64,000 nucleotides of DNA from Bacillota bacterium (lineage in GTDB: Bacteria > Bacillota > Clostridia > Christensenellales > SZUA-584): positions 1 to 64,000 of the forward strand of contig JAEYPO010000002.1 of assembly GCA_023410595.1 (NCBI GenBank). The letters are read 5' to 3'. The notes beneath the pieces were generated by a model that had not been told where the DNA came from, did no database searches, and worked only from the letters and a program-made list of their open reading frames with translations. Each line of letters starts with the position of its first letter. Within the stretch, counting starts at the first letter, position 1. The position numbers and the translations under genes were made by a program. Shown here piece by piece: positions 16,596 to 26,013 of the stretch.

Positions 16596-17957
16596 CTAGT
16601 ATTGGATTTTGCCTTGTTCTTCCGCCAGCATACTCGGGATATCGATATTCTTTTCCGTATAAGCCCTGGTGAGCACCGAGTTCTTCATAGCGTCCAAAGT
16701 GGCGGGAAGCGCATCCGAGACATTGACCGAGAGAATCTCGTCTTTAATCGAGTTGAGCACGTCAAACGGATTGGTTACATAGTACTCGGTGAATTTATTT
16801 TTAGAATTCACCATCTCCGGCAAGGACCATACCTCGGTGCGGATGGGGTCAAAGCCCAGCAGATTCCAGATTCCGATGTTGCCTTCTTTGGAAAGCTTCG
16901 CGAACGACAGGAATCTCTTTACAAGGTCGGGATTTTCGCACTGCATCGTGATAGACGTGCCCGTGCCTCCCATACCAACGGAACGCGGCTGGCCGGCTTC
17001 CCAAACGGGAAGAGGAGCGATGGCGATTTTCTGGGAAAGATCAGGCATATGGTCGGTGAAACGGTCCATATACCACATCGGCATAGAGATGGAAGCAATA
17101 GCGCCGCTGTTCATCAATGCGTAGAATTCTTCCGAATGATGGTAATTTCCCGGTGCGACCGTCGCGATTCCCTCATCAAGCAGTTTGCGGTTGAACTCAA
17201 GCGCTTTTACCATTGGCGCGGAACTGATATCCGGTTTACCGTCCTTGGTCAGCATATCGCCGCCCTGCGAGGAAATCATAGGCCACATATGCCAAACGTC
17301 GCCGGATTCTACAGACGCCCAGTATTTGTCGGGTAAAGCGGCTTTGAGTTTTTTACCCGCCTCATAGTACTCATCCCATGTTTTTATGTTTTTCCAGTCG
17401 ATGCCCGCCGCGTCGCAAAGCTCGGTGTTGTAGTATATGACAGCAGCGCCGACATGGAAGCAAATGCCGTAGTACTTGCCGTCTTTGGAATAGATGTCTA
17501 CTCTGGCCTTAACGATATTATCAAGCTCCGGCTCAACGATATCGTTAAGAGGAGCCAGTTGTATGTCACCCTTAAGATAGTTGGCATATTTGCCTATCTC
17601 GATATCCACGAGATCCGGCGCGCCCACACCCGATTGTAAAGCGATGAGCAGCTTGTTATGCATGTCGTCAAACGGATATACGGTCGTAACTAATTTAATC
17701 GGTTCATCGGGATTCTCTTCATTCCATTTAACGGCCATCTCTTCATAGAATTTGACATGCAAGTCCTGAAATGTCCAGAACTCAACTTCCACCGGTTCAG
17801 CAACCGCCGGTATCTCGGAAGGAGCTGCTGAGGGGGTATCTGCCGAGGCTTTCACCGACGGTGAAGTTTCTGTCTGCGCGGGAGTTCCGCATGCTGCCAA
17901 GAAAACCGCTAACATTAGAATAGTTAACAACAAGGATAACGCTTTTTTTGTTTTCAT
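16596..17957 (-). CDS. Extracellular sugar-binding lipoprotein of a CUT1 ABC importer
   Basis: 453 residues from ATG 17957 (MKTKKALSLLL). An upstream in-frame ATG exists at 18005, but the Lys-rich signal peptide begins here. Lipobox LAACG with Cys near 24, then a Ser/Pro/Ala linker and the family-1 solute-binding fold: VEFWTFQDLHVKFYEEMAVK, APDLVDIEIGKYANYL, YYGICFHVGAAVIYYNTELC, WDEYYEAGKKL. It should capture an oligosaccharide outside the membrane and hand it to the two downstream permeases. It lies between the arabinofuranosidase gene (82 bases upstream) and the permeases (110 bases downstream), on the same strand. Confidence 0.93.
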   Translation of the reverse strand: MKTKKALSLLLTILMLAVFLAACGTPAQTETSPSVKASADTPSAAPSEIPAVAEPVEVEFWTFQDLHVKFYEEMAVKWNEENPDEPIKLVTTVYPFDDMHNKLLIALQSGVGAPDLVDIEIGKYANYLKGDIQLAPLNDIVEPELDNIVKARVDIYSKDGKYYGICFHVGAAVIYYNTELCDAAGIDWKNIKTWDEYYEAGKKLKAALPDKYWASVESGDVWHMWPMISSQGGDMLTKDGKPDISSAPMVKALEFNRKLLDEGIATVAPGNYHHSEEFYALMNSGAIASISMPMWYMDRFTDHMPDLSQKIAIAPLPVWEAGQPRSVGMGGTGTSITMQCENPDLVKRFLSFAKLSKEGNIGIWNLLGFDPIRTEVWSLPEMVNSKNKFTEYYVTNPFDVLNSIKDEILSVNVSDALPATLDAMKNSVLTRAYTEKNIDIPSMLAEEQGKIQY

Positions 17958-18039
17958 TTTCCAGCAACCTCTCATTATTATATTTATATCAAGCGGGATA
18001 TTCAATACTCGTCAGCATGATATCCCGTCTAATATATGA

Positions 18040-19569
18040 TTAACGAATAGTTTTTTTAAACCGAATCACATTCCATGAGGCTTTCCCAAGCTCAATGGAA
18101 AATTCACCGTTTCCCAAGCCCAGAACGGAATCCTGGCGAACATAAGGAACTACGGCGTCAGGATTAGCGACAGTATTGACGGCTTTGAGATCTTTGCTTT
18201 GCATTGTGATATGCTCAGAGAATTCATAATTCTCAAAACCCCTGAAAAAACAAGAGACGTTCATAGGTTCGCTAAGGTTGCGATTCACTGCGAACAACGT
18301 CATTTCCCCGGCATTTTCATCCATGACGGCTGCGGTTTCGAGGTAAGGCACGTCGGTATAATCTTTGGAATCATACTTAGGAGAAACAACGATAGGTATC
18401 AGCGCCGTACCCCTGCCAAACTTTGATGCATGCAAGAATGGATAGAATATCGTCTGGCGGCATAAGCCGCCGCCCGGAAGTGTCATTATAGGCGCGATGA
18501 CGTTGACAAGCTGCGCCATACAAGCCATTTTCAGCCGGTCGGCATGCTTTATAAACGTTATAAGCATACAACCGACAACGAGCGCATCCTCAAATGTATA
18601 TATGTCTTCAAGAAGCGGCGGCGAAGTCTGCCAGGGATTGTCATTAATTTCGTCACCGTCGTGTTGACTCGAGTGATACCATACGTTCCATTCATCAAAG
18701 CTCAGCATGATATCTTTTTTTCCGCGCTTTTTGGCTTTTACATAATCGCATATAGCAATTACGGTTTTGATAAAATGCTCTGTTTCCAGTGAACGGGCAA
18801 GAAAATTCGCGGTGTCGTTTTCTTCATTCCCAAAGTATTGATGAAGCGAAACATAATCTACTACGTCATAGGTGTGCGTTAATGTTTCAGCCTCCCATTC
18901 GGGAAAAGTATCCATGAATGTGTGCGAGCTTCCGCAGGAAACAAGCTTTATATCAGGGTCGAAACGCTTCATGGCACGCGCGGTTTCCGCGGCAAGCCGT
19001 CCATATTCCGTCGGCGTTTTGTGTCCCGTCTCCCATAGCCCGTCCATTTCATTGCCCAAACACCATATTTTAATGTTATGAGGATCACGGTATCCATGCG
19101 CGATACGCAAATCACTCCAATAGCTCCCCGCGGGGTGGTTGCAATATTCCAAAAGGTCAAGAGCAGCCTCGATTCCTCTTGTGCCAAGATTGACGGCAAG
19201 CATAGGCTGCGCCCCAATCCGCTTGCACCATGAGGCGATTTCGTTTATTCCTACTTCGTTGGTTTCCAGCGTTCGCCATGCGAGGTCAAGCCGCTTCGGC
19301 CGGGATTCTGCAGGGCCGACGCCGTCTTCCCAGCGGTATCCTGACACAAAGTTGCCGCCCGGATAACGAATAATCGGAATATTCAGCTCTTTAACGAGTT
19401 CCGCAACGTCTTTGCGGAAACCATTCTTATCGGCTTCCTTATGTGTCGGTTCATAAATCCCGTTATAGATACCCCTGCCCAAATGCTCTATAAAAGAACC
19501 AAACATTTTTTTATCGACTTCGCCGATCGTATAAGATTTTTCTATTGTAACCTTCGCTTTTTGTGCCAT
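18040..19569 (-). CDS. abfA: Alpha-L-arabinofuranosidase, glycoside hydrolase family 51
   Basis: 509 residues from ATG 19569 (MAQKAKVTIEKSYTIGEVDK). A GGAAG nine bases upstream favours this over an ATG nine bases earlier. The family-51 retaining enzyme is plain: the acid/base Glu in CLGNEMDG is residue 174 and the nucleophile in SFDEWNVWYH is residue 293, close to the known positions in this family. RYPGGNFVSGYRWEDGVGP and the C-terminal beta-sandwich also fit. There is no signal peptide, so it works in the cytosol on imported arabino-oligosaccharides, removing terminal alpha-L-arabinofuranosyl groups. It is the first gene of the operon with binding protein, permeases and regulator. Confidence 0.95.
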   Translation of the reverse strand: MAQKAKVTIEKSYTIGEVDKKMFGSFIEHLGRGIYNGIYEPTHKEADKNGFRKDVAELVKELNIPIIRYPGGNFVSGYRWEDGVGPAESRPKRLDLAWRTLETNEVGINEIASWCKRIGAQPMLAVNLGTRGIEAALDLLEYCNHPAGSYWSDLRIAHGYRDPHNIKIWCLGNEMDGLWETGHKTPTEYGRLAAETARAMKRFDPDIKLVSCGSSHTFMDTFPEWEAETLTHTYDVVDYVSLHQYFGNEENDTANFLARSLETEHFIKTVIAICDYVKAKKRGKKDIMLSFDEWNVWYHSSQHDGDEINDNPWQTSPPLLEDIYTFEDALVVGCMLITFIKHADRLKMACMAQLVNVIAPIMTLPGGGLCRQTIFYPFLHASKFGRGTALIPIVVSPKYDSKDYTDVPYLETAAVMDENAGEMTLFAVNRNLSEPMNVSCFFRGFENYEFSEHITMQSKDLKAVNTVANPDAVVPYVRQDSVLGLGNGEFSIELGKASWNVIRFKKTIR

Positions 19570-19629
19570 AAGTACCATCTTCCGTTCGATTTTTTTGTAC
19601 TGAATATACCTGTTGCCTTGACTGTCGAA

Positions 19630-19645
19630 TTAACCTTTTGGTTTA
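19630..19645. promoter_or_regulatory. Inverted repeat upstream of the arabinoside operon, candidate operator
   Basis: TTAACC-TTTT-GGTTTA (five of six arm bases pair) lies about 60 bases before the start of the operon's first gene, in the region where a minus-strand promoter is expected. The operon encodes its own ArsR-type regulator. The assignment rests on position alone. Confidence 0.3.
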
Positions 19646-20416
19646 CTACATTTATCAGGAGCGTGATATGATTAACTTATATGTTTATTGTTCGTAATTA
19701 AGCCAGTAATTTACTTTGATCAGCAGGTACACTATATACTTATTCACTGCGTATGTCAATAGAACAGCGCAATAAAAAAGCAGTTTATGAGCATAAATGT
19801 CGATTGATTAACACAGAAGTTAACCTGTAATAGTCAGTAGAATAGCTGATTAATTAATTTATTATTGTGAATACTGTTTTTCTTTTACTGCCTGTAAAAT
19901 ACTATAGACGAAAGGGAGATCTGCGATGGGGACTTTAAGCTCGCCAGAATATTATGCATGGGAAATACACCTCGTTCGCAGCGTTGCGTTACCTTCTCCT
20001 CGAGGAGAAGGCTTGCATAGCGGAAAACTTTTAAGATATCAATACCCTTAAAGTAAAGCCAGCAGACTAAGCATATAAACGAAGACGCCGGTATTATGGC
20101 AAATATGCTCAATGCCGTTCTTGTAATCTGCGCGAAGATACCCTAAAATAAGCATAACAGGCATAATCATCCGATAGGTGTTGATACGGGGTCCCAGGCA
20201 AGTCGTGAGACTTGGTGGGGTATAAGCGTGCGCAAAGGCTCTAATACGCGTAGGAGCGGTCTTTGACCGCCAGATACGGTATAAGTGTGCGGGTGGAAGC
20301 ATACCCTATCGGCGCTTTGCGCCACTTCCCCTAATAGGGGAAGCATTTATATGGGGCAAGCCGTGAGACTTGATGGGGTAAATTAATGGCACGCGGCGCG
20401 TGCGGAAAGGATGCGT
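19646..20416. repeat. Long gene-free region holding R1, R2, R3 and a short CTTCTCC/GGAGAAG repeat
   Basis: Contents: CCTTCTCCTCGAGGAGAAGG (about 19993-20012), R2 (GGCAAGTCGTGAGACTTG, 20197-20214), R3 (GGAGCGGTCTTTGACCGCC, 20253-20271), R1 (20303-20346) and R2 again (20354-20371). Between 20045 and 20170 the minus strand reads MIMPVMLILGYLRADYKNG followed by IEHICHNTGVFVYMLSLLAL. This looks like real coding sequence but has no ribosome site, so it may be the leftover of a small membrane-protein gene. Confidence 0.6.
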
Positions 20417-22303
20417 ATGAAAAAGACATTGAAGCTGCTGCTTTGCGTTGTGCTTCTGGCGGCGGCGTTCGCCGTACCGGCAGGCGCTTCGGCCGCGGGC
20501 GGATTCGAGATAACGAGCTATGACGTAAACGCCGTAGTCTCGGAGAACAACGTGTACGACGTTACAGAGGTCATCAATGTGCACTTCGATACGCCAAGGC
20601 ACGGCATATACCGCACGATACCGGTCAACACGGAGCTGACGCGCGAGACGGCGGACGGGGAGCGCATAACTACGCGCGTGCCGTCGTCGGTGCGGGACGT
20701 AAACATCGATGGGTGGAACTACACAATCGACGGGGGCGGCGAGCTTGTGACAATAAAGATAGGCAGCGCGGACAAGTATGTATCGGGCGATCAGACGTAC
20801 CGCATATCGTACAAGATAGGCTTCGGCGACGACGGGGCGGCAAGGTTCGACGAAGCGTATTTCAATATAATAGGAACGGACTGGGAAGCGCCCATAAAAA
20901 AGGCTGCGTTCTCGGTAACGCTGCCCAAGCCGTTTGATGAAAATAGCCTCGGGTTTAACACGGGTTACTACAGCAGCACGGGATACGACCCCGGTGTGTT
21001 CAAATACGAGGTGAGCGGCAGCACGATAACGGGAGAAGTACTGAGAGAGCTTAACCCTTACGAGGGTGTGACGATGCGCCTGGAGCTTCCTCAAGGGTAT
21101 TTTAAGGTGCCCGACGTCCGCATACCCGACTGGATAGCGATGGGCATAATGGCGCTGCTTGCGGTATTAAGCGTAATACTTTTTTTTAAATACGGCAGGG
21201 ACGACAAGCCTGTAGAGACGGTGGAGTTCTACGCGCCGGACGGCCTTAATTCCGCCGAAGTGGGATATATCATAGACGGGACGGTGGACAACAGGGACGT
21301 CGTTTCGCTGATAGTATACTGGGCTGACAAAGGATACCTCTCTATAAAAGAGCTTTCAAAGGGCAAGTTCGAGCTTACAAAGCTTAAAGACTTAGAGCCT
21401 GGGGCGAAGGCGTTCGAGCGGCACATGTTCGACGGGCTGTTCAAGGACGGCCCGAGCGTTACTACGGCGGAGCTGACCAACAAATTCTATAAAACGTTCG
21501 AGAGCACGAAGTCGATGGTAAAGATGTCGTTCGCGTCCCATAAGCGCGAGGTGTTCACGCAAAAGTCGATGCGCGTAATGCCATGGATAACGTTCCTGTC
21601 GTGTTTGCCGGTAATAATAGCGCTCATAATGGCATTTTCGCGCAGGGGCGAGGGATATATGTTCGGGCTGCTCGCGGGCATACCGCTGGGCTTTGGACTG
21701 CTCATACCGCAATACATAATCATCAACCTTATGCGCGCGTGGCGCGGCGTTAAAAGCGCGGGGCTCAAGCTGTTTTTCGCTCTTATATTCTGGGCGCTGT
21801 GCGCTTTCCTGCTCGTCGTAATAACGCTGGGCAATTCGTACGAGAAGGCAATGCCGTTTGCGGCGATAGCCGCTTCGGGCATAATAGGATTGTGCGCGGT
21901 GTTCATAAGGAAACGCACGCCGCAGGGCGTTGAGTGGGCGGGCAAGATAATGGGCCTTCGCAACTTCATAGCAACGGCGGAGAGCGAGCGGCTTCAGACG
22001 CTCGTTAATGAAAACCCGTCTTACTTCTACAACGTGCTGCCGTACGCGTATGTGCTAGGCATCACCGACCTGTGGATAAGGAATTTCGAGGGCATAGCGC
22101 TGCAGCCCCCGCAGTGGTATTACGGTCGGGGGGCGTTTACGCCCATACTGTTCGCGGCGAGCTTTAACAACGCCATGACGACGATGAGCTCCAATATGAC
22201 GTCGTCGCCGCGCTCGTCGGGCAGCGGCGGCGGAGGCGGCGGCTTTTCGGGCGGAGGCTTTTCGGGCGGCGGCGGAGGCGGCGGAGGCGGCGGCTCGTGG
22301 TGA
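20417..22303 (+). CDS. DUF2207 family membrane protein with glycine-rich C-terminus
   Basis: 628 residues from ATG 20417 (MKKTLKLLLCVV); GAAAGG precedes it, and an ATG six bases earlier overlaps that site. Signal peptide 1-28. The extracellular DUF2207 domain follows: DVNAVVSENNVYDVTEVINV, HGIYRTIPV, YRISYKIGFGDDG, NIIGTDWEAPI. There is a membrane helix (WIAMGIMALLAVLSVILFF), a cytosolic segment with a winged-helix-like part (GYIIDGTVDNRDVVSLIVYW, DKGYLSIKEL), then helices near 405-480. The tail is almost pure Gly/Ser/Phe ending GGSW, as is usual for this family. The function is not established, though family members are found widely in Bacillota. Confidence 0.9.
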   Translation: MKKTLKLLLCVVLLAAAFAVPAGASAAGGFEITSYDVNAVVSENNVYDVTEVINVHFDTPRHGIYRTIPVNTELTRETADGERITTRVPSSVRDVNIDGWNYTIDGGGELVTIKIGSADKYVSGDQTYRISYKIGFGDDGAARFDEAYFNIIGTDWEAPIKKAAFSVTLPKPFDENSLGFNTGYYSSTGYDPGVFKYEVSGSTITGEVLRELNPYEGVTMRLELPQGYFKVPDVRIPDWIAMGIMALLAVLSVILFFKYGRDDKPVETVEFYAPDGLNSAEVGYIIDGTVDNRDVVSLIVYWADKGYLSIKELSKGKFELTKLKDLEPGAKAFERHMFDGLFKDGPSVTTAELTNKFYKTFESTKSMVKMSFASHKREVFTQKSMRVMPWITFLSCLPVIIALIMAFSRRGEGYMFGLLAGIPLGFGLLIPQYIIINLMRAWRGVKSAGLKLFFALIFWALCAFLLVVITLGNSYEKAMPFAAIAASGIIGLCAVFIRKRTPQGVEWAGKIMGLRNFIATAESERLQTLVNENPSYFYNVLPYAYVLGITDLWIRNFEGIALQPPQWYYGRGAFTPILFAASFNNAMTTMSSNMTSSPRSSGSGGGGGGFSGGGFSGGGGGGGGGGSW

Positions 22304-22428
22304 GCACTTTTAACCGCCGGATAACACGGGGAAGCAAGTCGTGAGGCTTGCCGGTGTAAAAAGGGAAATATAATAAGGGCGGGCGCACCCCCCTAAACAT
22401 ATAAAAGGATTAAAAAAAGGAGAAAAGC

Positions 22429-22893
22429 ATGGAAGGATTGAGCTTCGCTATCAACATGGAAGTGGAAGGAGAGGCCTACTACAGGCAGCAGGCGCAGAAG
22501 AACAGAGGAAACGCGCTGGAGCCCGTGTTTTCGGCATTGGCGGACGAGGAGAGCAGGCATGCCGCGCTGCTGCGCGAGAGCGAGAAGGAACAGCCGTTTG
22601 TGGGAGAAGACTTTTCCAGCAACGTATTCGACGGGCTTTCAGAGCTTAAGGTAGACGTTAAGGCACAGCCGGAACAGATAGACGCCTACCGGATGGCGCT
22701 CGATATGGAGCAGAAGAGCATAGAGCTGTATGAGCGGCTGCTGCGCGAGGCCGGCGGGAAGTCCGAGCTTTATGAGTTTATCATCCGCGAGGAAAAGGAG
22801 CATTACCGCGTTATCAACGAGATAATAAGGCTTTTGAGCCGCGCGGAAAACTGGGTAGAGTCGGCGGAGTTCGGTATAAGGGAAGAATATTAA
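22429..22893 (+). CDS. Ferritin-like (rubrerythrin-type) protein
   Basis: 154 residues, predicted as a four-helix bundle. The spacing of Glu and ExxH motifs fits a di-iron site: E-x3-E in MEVEGEAYYRQQA, EESRH (ExxH), MEQKSIELYE and EEKEHY (ExxH). The rubredoxin domain of classical rubrerythrins is absent. Such proteins handle peroxide or iron in anaerobes, and that role here is from the family. The ATG follows AAGGAGAAAAGC. It lies 125 bases after the DUF2207 gene and may be co-transcribed, although R2 sequence lies between them. Confidence 0.85.
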   Translation: MEGLSFAINMEVEGEAYYRQQAQKNRGNALEPVFSALADEESRHAALLRESEKEQPFVGEDFSSNVFDGLSELKVDVKAQPEQIDAYRMALDMEQKSIELYERLLREAGGKSELYEFIIREEKEHYRVINEIIRLLSRAENWVESAEFGIREEY

Positions 22894-23073
22894 GGCAGGC
22901 AAAAGGGAACGTGCAACTCGGCAAAGCGTCTTTGTTCGCCCGCGGCTTTTTATGCGCCCATAACTATTACGGTTTTACGCTCAGATATTGAGGGAAGCGG
23001 AAAATCGTGGTAGCATACGGTATAAGGTGGAAAACAATTCTTGCTTTTGTATGATATTTTTGGAGGGGCGGGC

Positions 23074-23973
23074 ATGAAAAGGTTTTTGGTTTTTGCAGTT
23101 GTTTTGACTTTATTGCTGTGTGTTTGCGGATGCCGGAGCCAGACGGAGATAACAGGCGAGCCGCGGATACCCGCGGCGGGCTCGGCGGCTACCGAAAAAG
23201 CGTCCGCGGAGGGCGGCGGGCCGATTATCGTGCGCGTAGAGTGCGAGGCAAACATTAGCGTAGGCAAAATGCTTTCGTGGATGTACGGGAAGAAAGACGA
23301 AGGCGTGGACATACAGTTTGAAACGGGCGATATAAGCGGCGCAATCAAGGCCGTAAGGGCGGGGGACGCGCAGGCCGCGCTTTTCGGGCTCAGCCGGGAC
23401 GAGCTTGCACAGTACGACAATTTTGATATCGCTCTTCTGTTCTCGGACGGCATAGCCATAATCGTAAACCCCGGCAACGGAGTGGAGGACATATCGCTTG
23501 AGCAGCTCGAAGGCATACTGACGGGCAAAATAACCGGCTGGGAGCAAGTCGGCGCAGCACCGGGACCTATATCGGTGTACGCGGGTAATTCGCCGTATCT
23601 TCAGCGGCAGATAGAGCGCAAGTTCGGCATCGCGCTGGGCGAGAACGTTTCGACCGATTATGCGTACTATAAAGGCGACTATGGCTGCGAGGCCGTGAAA
23701 AACGAGGCTGGAGGCATAAGCTTTACGTCGCTGGCGGCCGCGGAGGGCAGGGACGATATAAAGGCGCTGAAGATTGGCGGCGTCGCGCCCCAAAGGGAGA
23801 ACGTCGCTTCAGGCAGCTATCCGCTCAAGAGAGATTATTATATATTAACGGCCAAAGACGGACAGGACGGGCAGGAAGAACAGCATGAGCAGGCGGTAAA
23901 GTTCGCGGAGTACTGCGAAAGCGACCCGGACGTGGCCGCTTACCTTTACGACAAGGGCTATATCAAACCGTAA
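23074..23973 (+). CDS. PstS-like substrate-binding lipoprotein
   Basis: 299 residues from ATG 23074 behind GGAGGGGCGGGC. Lipobox LLCVCGC (Cys near 17-19). The mature domain resembles phosphate-type binding proteins: AALFGLSRDELAQYDNFDIA, LFSDGIAIIVNPGNGVEDIS, LEQLEGILTGKITGWEQVG and a C-terminal YPLKRDYYILT. LxxIxxGxIxxW is characteristic of the PstS family. No pst permease genes are near. It ends at a hairpin terminator. Either it serves a distant transporter or it acts as a sensor. The acidic linker after the lipobox suggests surface exposure. Confidence 0.85.
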   Translation: MKRFLVFAVVLTLLLCVCGCRSQTEITGEPRIPAAGSAATEKASAEGGGPIIVRVECEANISVGKMLSWMYGKKDEGVDIQFETGDISGAIKAVRAGDAQAALFGLSRDELAQYDNFDIALLFSDGIAIIVNPGNGVEDISLEQLEGILTGKITGWEQVGAAPGPISVYAGNSPYLQRQIERKFGIALGENVSTDYAYYKGDYGCEAVKNEAGGISFTSLAAAEGRDDIKALKIGGVAPQRENVASGSYPLKRDYYILTAKDGQDGQEEQHEQAVKFAEYCESDPDVAAYLYDKGYIKP

Positions 23974-23997
23974 TTCAGTAACAATCTGTACACATAC

Positions 23998-24022
23998 AAA
24001 GAGGCTCAAAGGCCTCTTTTCG
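23998..24022 (+). terminator. Terminator after the PstS-like lipoprotein
   Basis: AAAGAGGC and GCCTCTTTT flank the loop TCAAAG. Confidence 0.75.
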
Positions 24023-24034
24023 CTTTCCGATACA

Positions 24035-24205
24035 CCTCATCCGGCACTTCGTGCCACCTTCTCCTCAAGGAGAAGGCATGCTTTCAGATACACCTCGTTC
24101 GCTTTGCGCCAACCCCCTCAGATGAGGGAGGCAGGATAACCCTATCGGCGCTCCGCGCCACTTCGTGTAAGGGGAAGCTACGACTGCAAAAGGCAAAAGG
24201 CCTTT
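24035..24205. repeat. R1 and CTTCTCC/GGAGAAGG repeat copies
   Basis: TTCGTGCCACCTTCTCCTCA and AGGAGAAGGCATGC (about 24044-24082), CCCCCTCAGATGAGGGAGG (24114-24132), and an R1 unit CCTATCGGCGCTCCGCGCCA (24141-24160). No gene. Confidence 0.65.
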
Positions 24206-24346
24206 TTTATATCCTCAACAGCGCTTGTAATCTTATGCGTTTGATTATATATTTAACATATGCATTAACTATCATAATATGGCAGCATAAACCATTATAT
24301 AGCTCCGGGCAAGCCGCCAGGCTTTACGGGGCGGAAAGAGATAGCC

Positions 24347-24814
24347 ATGAACATAGGTATCATCGTATATTCACAGACGGGCAACACGCTTTCTGTGGCG
24401 CGCAGGCTGAAGGACGCGCTGGAGGCAAAGGGGCTGACCGCCGCGGTCGAGCAGATAACTGTCGAGGGCGAGATACAGGCGGGCAAGCCTATCAACATAA
24501 CGTCGGCGCCCGACACTGCGAAATACGACGCGCTCGTATTCGCGTCGCCGGTGATGGCGTTTTCGCTGAACCCTGTAATGAAGGAATATTTTAAGCTGCT
24601 TCCCGATCTTAAGGGCAAAAAGGCAGGGTGCTTTGTTACGCAGGGACTGCCGTATAACTGGATGGGAGGCAGTCGGGCGATCAAAAGTATGAGCGTGGCG
24701 CTTAAGGACAAGGGAGCAGAGGTCGCCGCGACCGGCATAGTGCACTGGAAGGATGAAACGGCGCGCGAAACGCAGGCCGCCAAAACGGTGGAGACGCTGT
24801 GTGGGGCGTTATAA
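24347..24814 (+). CDS. Flavodoxin family protein
   Basis: 155 residues. The FMN-phosphate loop YSQTGNTLSVA lies at residues 8-18, followed by KYDALVFASPVMAFSLNPVM and KKAGCFVTQGLPYNW, the strand-loop segments that hold the isoalloxazine ring in flavodoxins. The length is typical of a short-chain flavodoxin/WrbA-like electron carrier. The start follows GGAAAGAGATAGCC. A 42-codon frame overlaps its end. A broken paralogue of the related NADPH-FMN reductase fold is present at 8885-8968. A redox carrier role is known for the family, but the partner here is unknown. Confidence 0.88.
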   Translation: MNIGIIVYSQTGNTLSVARRLKDALEAKGLTAAVEQITVEGEIQAGKPINITSAPDTAKYDALVFASPVMAFSLNPVMKEYFKLLPDLKGKKAGCFVTQGLPYNWMGGSRAIKSMSVALKDKGAEVAATGIVHWKDETARETQAAKTVETLCGAL

Positions 24815-24927
24815 GCAGCAGCCTTGACAAGCAAAACTACGCGGAATACTGCCTTGCGGGAACGCTGCCGGGCTTTATTACGGCTATTGCGGGAGGGCTT
24901 GTTAAATCCGGCAAATGGGCGGGCTGA
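24799..24927 (+). CDS. Possible 42-aa protein overlapping the flavodoxin gene end
   Basis: A GTG at 24799 sits five bases after GGAG inside the flavodoxin gene and opens a 42-codon frame. It includes SSLDKQNYAEYCLAGTLPGF and AIAGGLVKSGKWAG, and ends 36 bases before the esterase start. Composition and codon choice look genuine, with a Gly/Ala-rich hydrophobic stretch that could insert into a membrane. It might also be the tail of a longer gene lost by frameshift. No family recognised. Confidence 0.35.
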   Translation: MWGVISSSLDKQNYAEYCLAGTLPGFITAIAGGLVKSGKWAG

Positions 24928-24963
24928 GCATTGGTATATATACATTAAGAGGAGAGATATAAT

Positions 24964-25755
24964 ATGGCATTTATGCACTGCAACTTTTATTCGCAGGCAT
25001 TAAAGAGCATGACGGATATAGGGGTGCTGATACCTTCGCCCGAAGCGGGAGAAGAGTATTTCAGGCCGGGCGTAAAGTTCCAGACGCTGTACGCTTTTCA
25101 CGGGGCGTACGGCGGGTGGCCCGACTGGCTTTATAAGAGCAATATGGAGCGCTGGGCGCAGAAGAATAAGCTCGCCGTGGTAATGCCGAGCGCCGGCAAC
25201 GGCTTCTATCAGGATATGTGCCATGGGGAGAGGTACCTTGAATTTGTGACGGAGGAGCTTATAGCCTTCGCGCAGACAGTCTTTCCGCTGTCGCCGAAGC
25301 GGGAGGACAACTTTACGGGCGGGCTTTCGATGGGCGGTTACGGCGCGCTAAAGGCGGCGCTCACAAAGCCCGAGCAGTTCTCGTGCGCCGTCAGCATATC
25401 GGGCGCGCTGGACGTCGCGGAGATGTTTAAGGACATACGCAGGGGCGAGGAACCGGATCCGTTTCGCCTGTGGGACATATTCGAAGACCCTAACAGTCTG
25501 GAAGGCACGGACGCAGACATATTCCACCTGATAAAAACGCTTAAAAGTGAAGGCAGGCCGCTGCCGAATATGTTTTTGAGCTGCGGCACCGAGGACTTTT
25601 TGTACCGTGTTAACACCGGCGCGCGGGACAAGCTTAAAGCCTTGGGCGTGGACTTACACTACGAGGAGCACCCGGGCAAGCACGACTGGGATTATTTCAG
25701 CCCGAATATGGAGCGCGCGCTAGGCTGGCTGCCGCTAAGGCGCGGCTACGTATAA
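24964..25755 (+). CDS. Alpha/beta-hydrolase esterase, tributyrin-esterase/EstA-like
   Basis: 263 residues. The nucleophile elbow is GLSMGGYG (Ser near residue 121), preceded by the oxyanion region YAFHGAYGGWPDW. An Asp in SCGTEDFLY and a His in PGKHDWDYF complete the triad. The layout and length match the EstA / S-formylglutathione-hydrolase-like serine esterases found in Bacillota, which hydrolyse short-chain acyl esters in the cytosol. The start follows AAGAGGAGA. It follows the flavodoxin and may be in the same transcript. A role in removing acetyl or feruloyl groups from plant glycans is conceivable given the arabinofuranosidase operon, but unproven. Confidence 0.9.
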   Translation: MAFMHCNFYSQALKSMTDIGVLIPSPEAGEEYFRPGVKFQTLYAFHGAYGGWPDWLYKSNMERWAQKNKLAVVMPSAGNGFYQDMCHGERYLEFVTEELIAFAQTVFPLSPKREDNFTGGLSMGGYGALKAALTKPEQFSCAVSISGALDVAEMFKDIRRGEEPDPFRLWDIFEDPNSLEGTDADIFHLIKTLKSEGRPLPNMFLSCGTEDFLYRVNTGARDKLKALGVDLHYEEHPGKHDWDYFSPNMERALGWLPLRRGYV

Positions 25756-25877
25756 TAACGCAAGGCGCGGTGGGGAATACGGCGCCGCGAATGGGCGGCG
25801 GATATTGCGCTTGTTTATCTAATGCTTTCCCTGTTTTGACCGATATACTTAATAGGAACGAAATCAGGGGGAGCGGC

Positions 25878-25985
25878 ATGCGTAAATATAAACGGGCGCA
25901 AACATATGAAAAGAAACAGAAGCGCATGACGCTTTTCAGAAAGCTGGACAGGCTGGCAGGCAAGGTCTATCAGTTGATCGCCTGA
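25878..25985 (+). CDS. 35-aa basic small protein
   Basis: ATG 25878 follows AGGGGGAG at five bases and opens MRKYKRAQTYEKKQKRMTLF and then RKLDRLAGKVYQLIA. It is highly basic, probably alpha-helical, and has no hydrophobic segment. An open frame continues upstream, but that part has no ribosome site. A hairpin with a T-run follows. It might bind nucleic acid. I do not recognise it. Confidence 0.45.
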   Translation: MRKYKRAQTYEKKQKRMTLFRKLDRLAGKVYQLIA

Positions 25986-26013
25986 TTTGCCGGGCTTAAT
26001 AATGTTTATACAA

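Noticed and set aside
16602..17336. 244-codon frame antisense to the sugar-binding lipoprotein
   Set aside because: Composition typical of antisense reading; no start signals.
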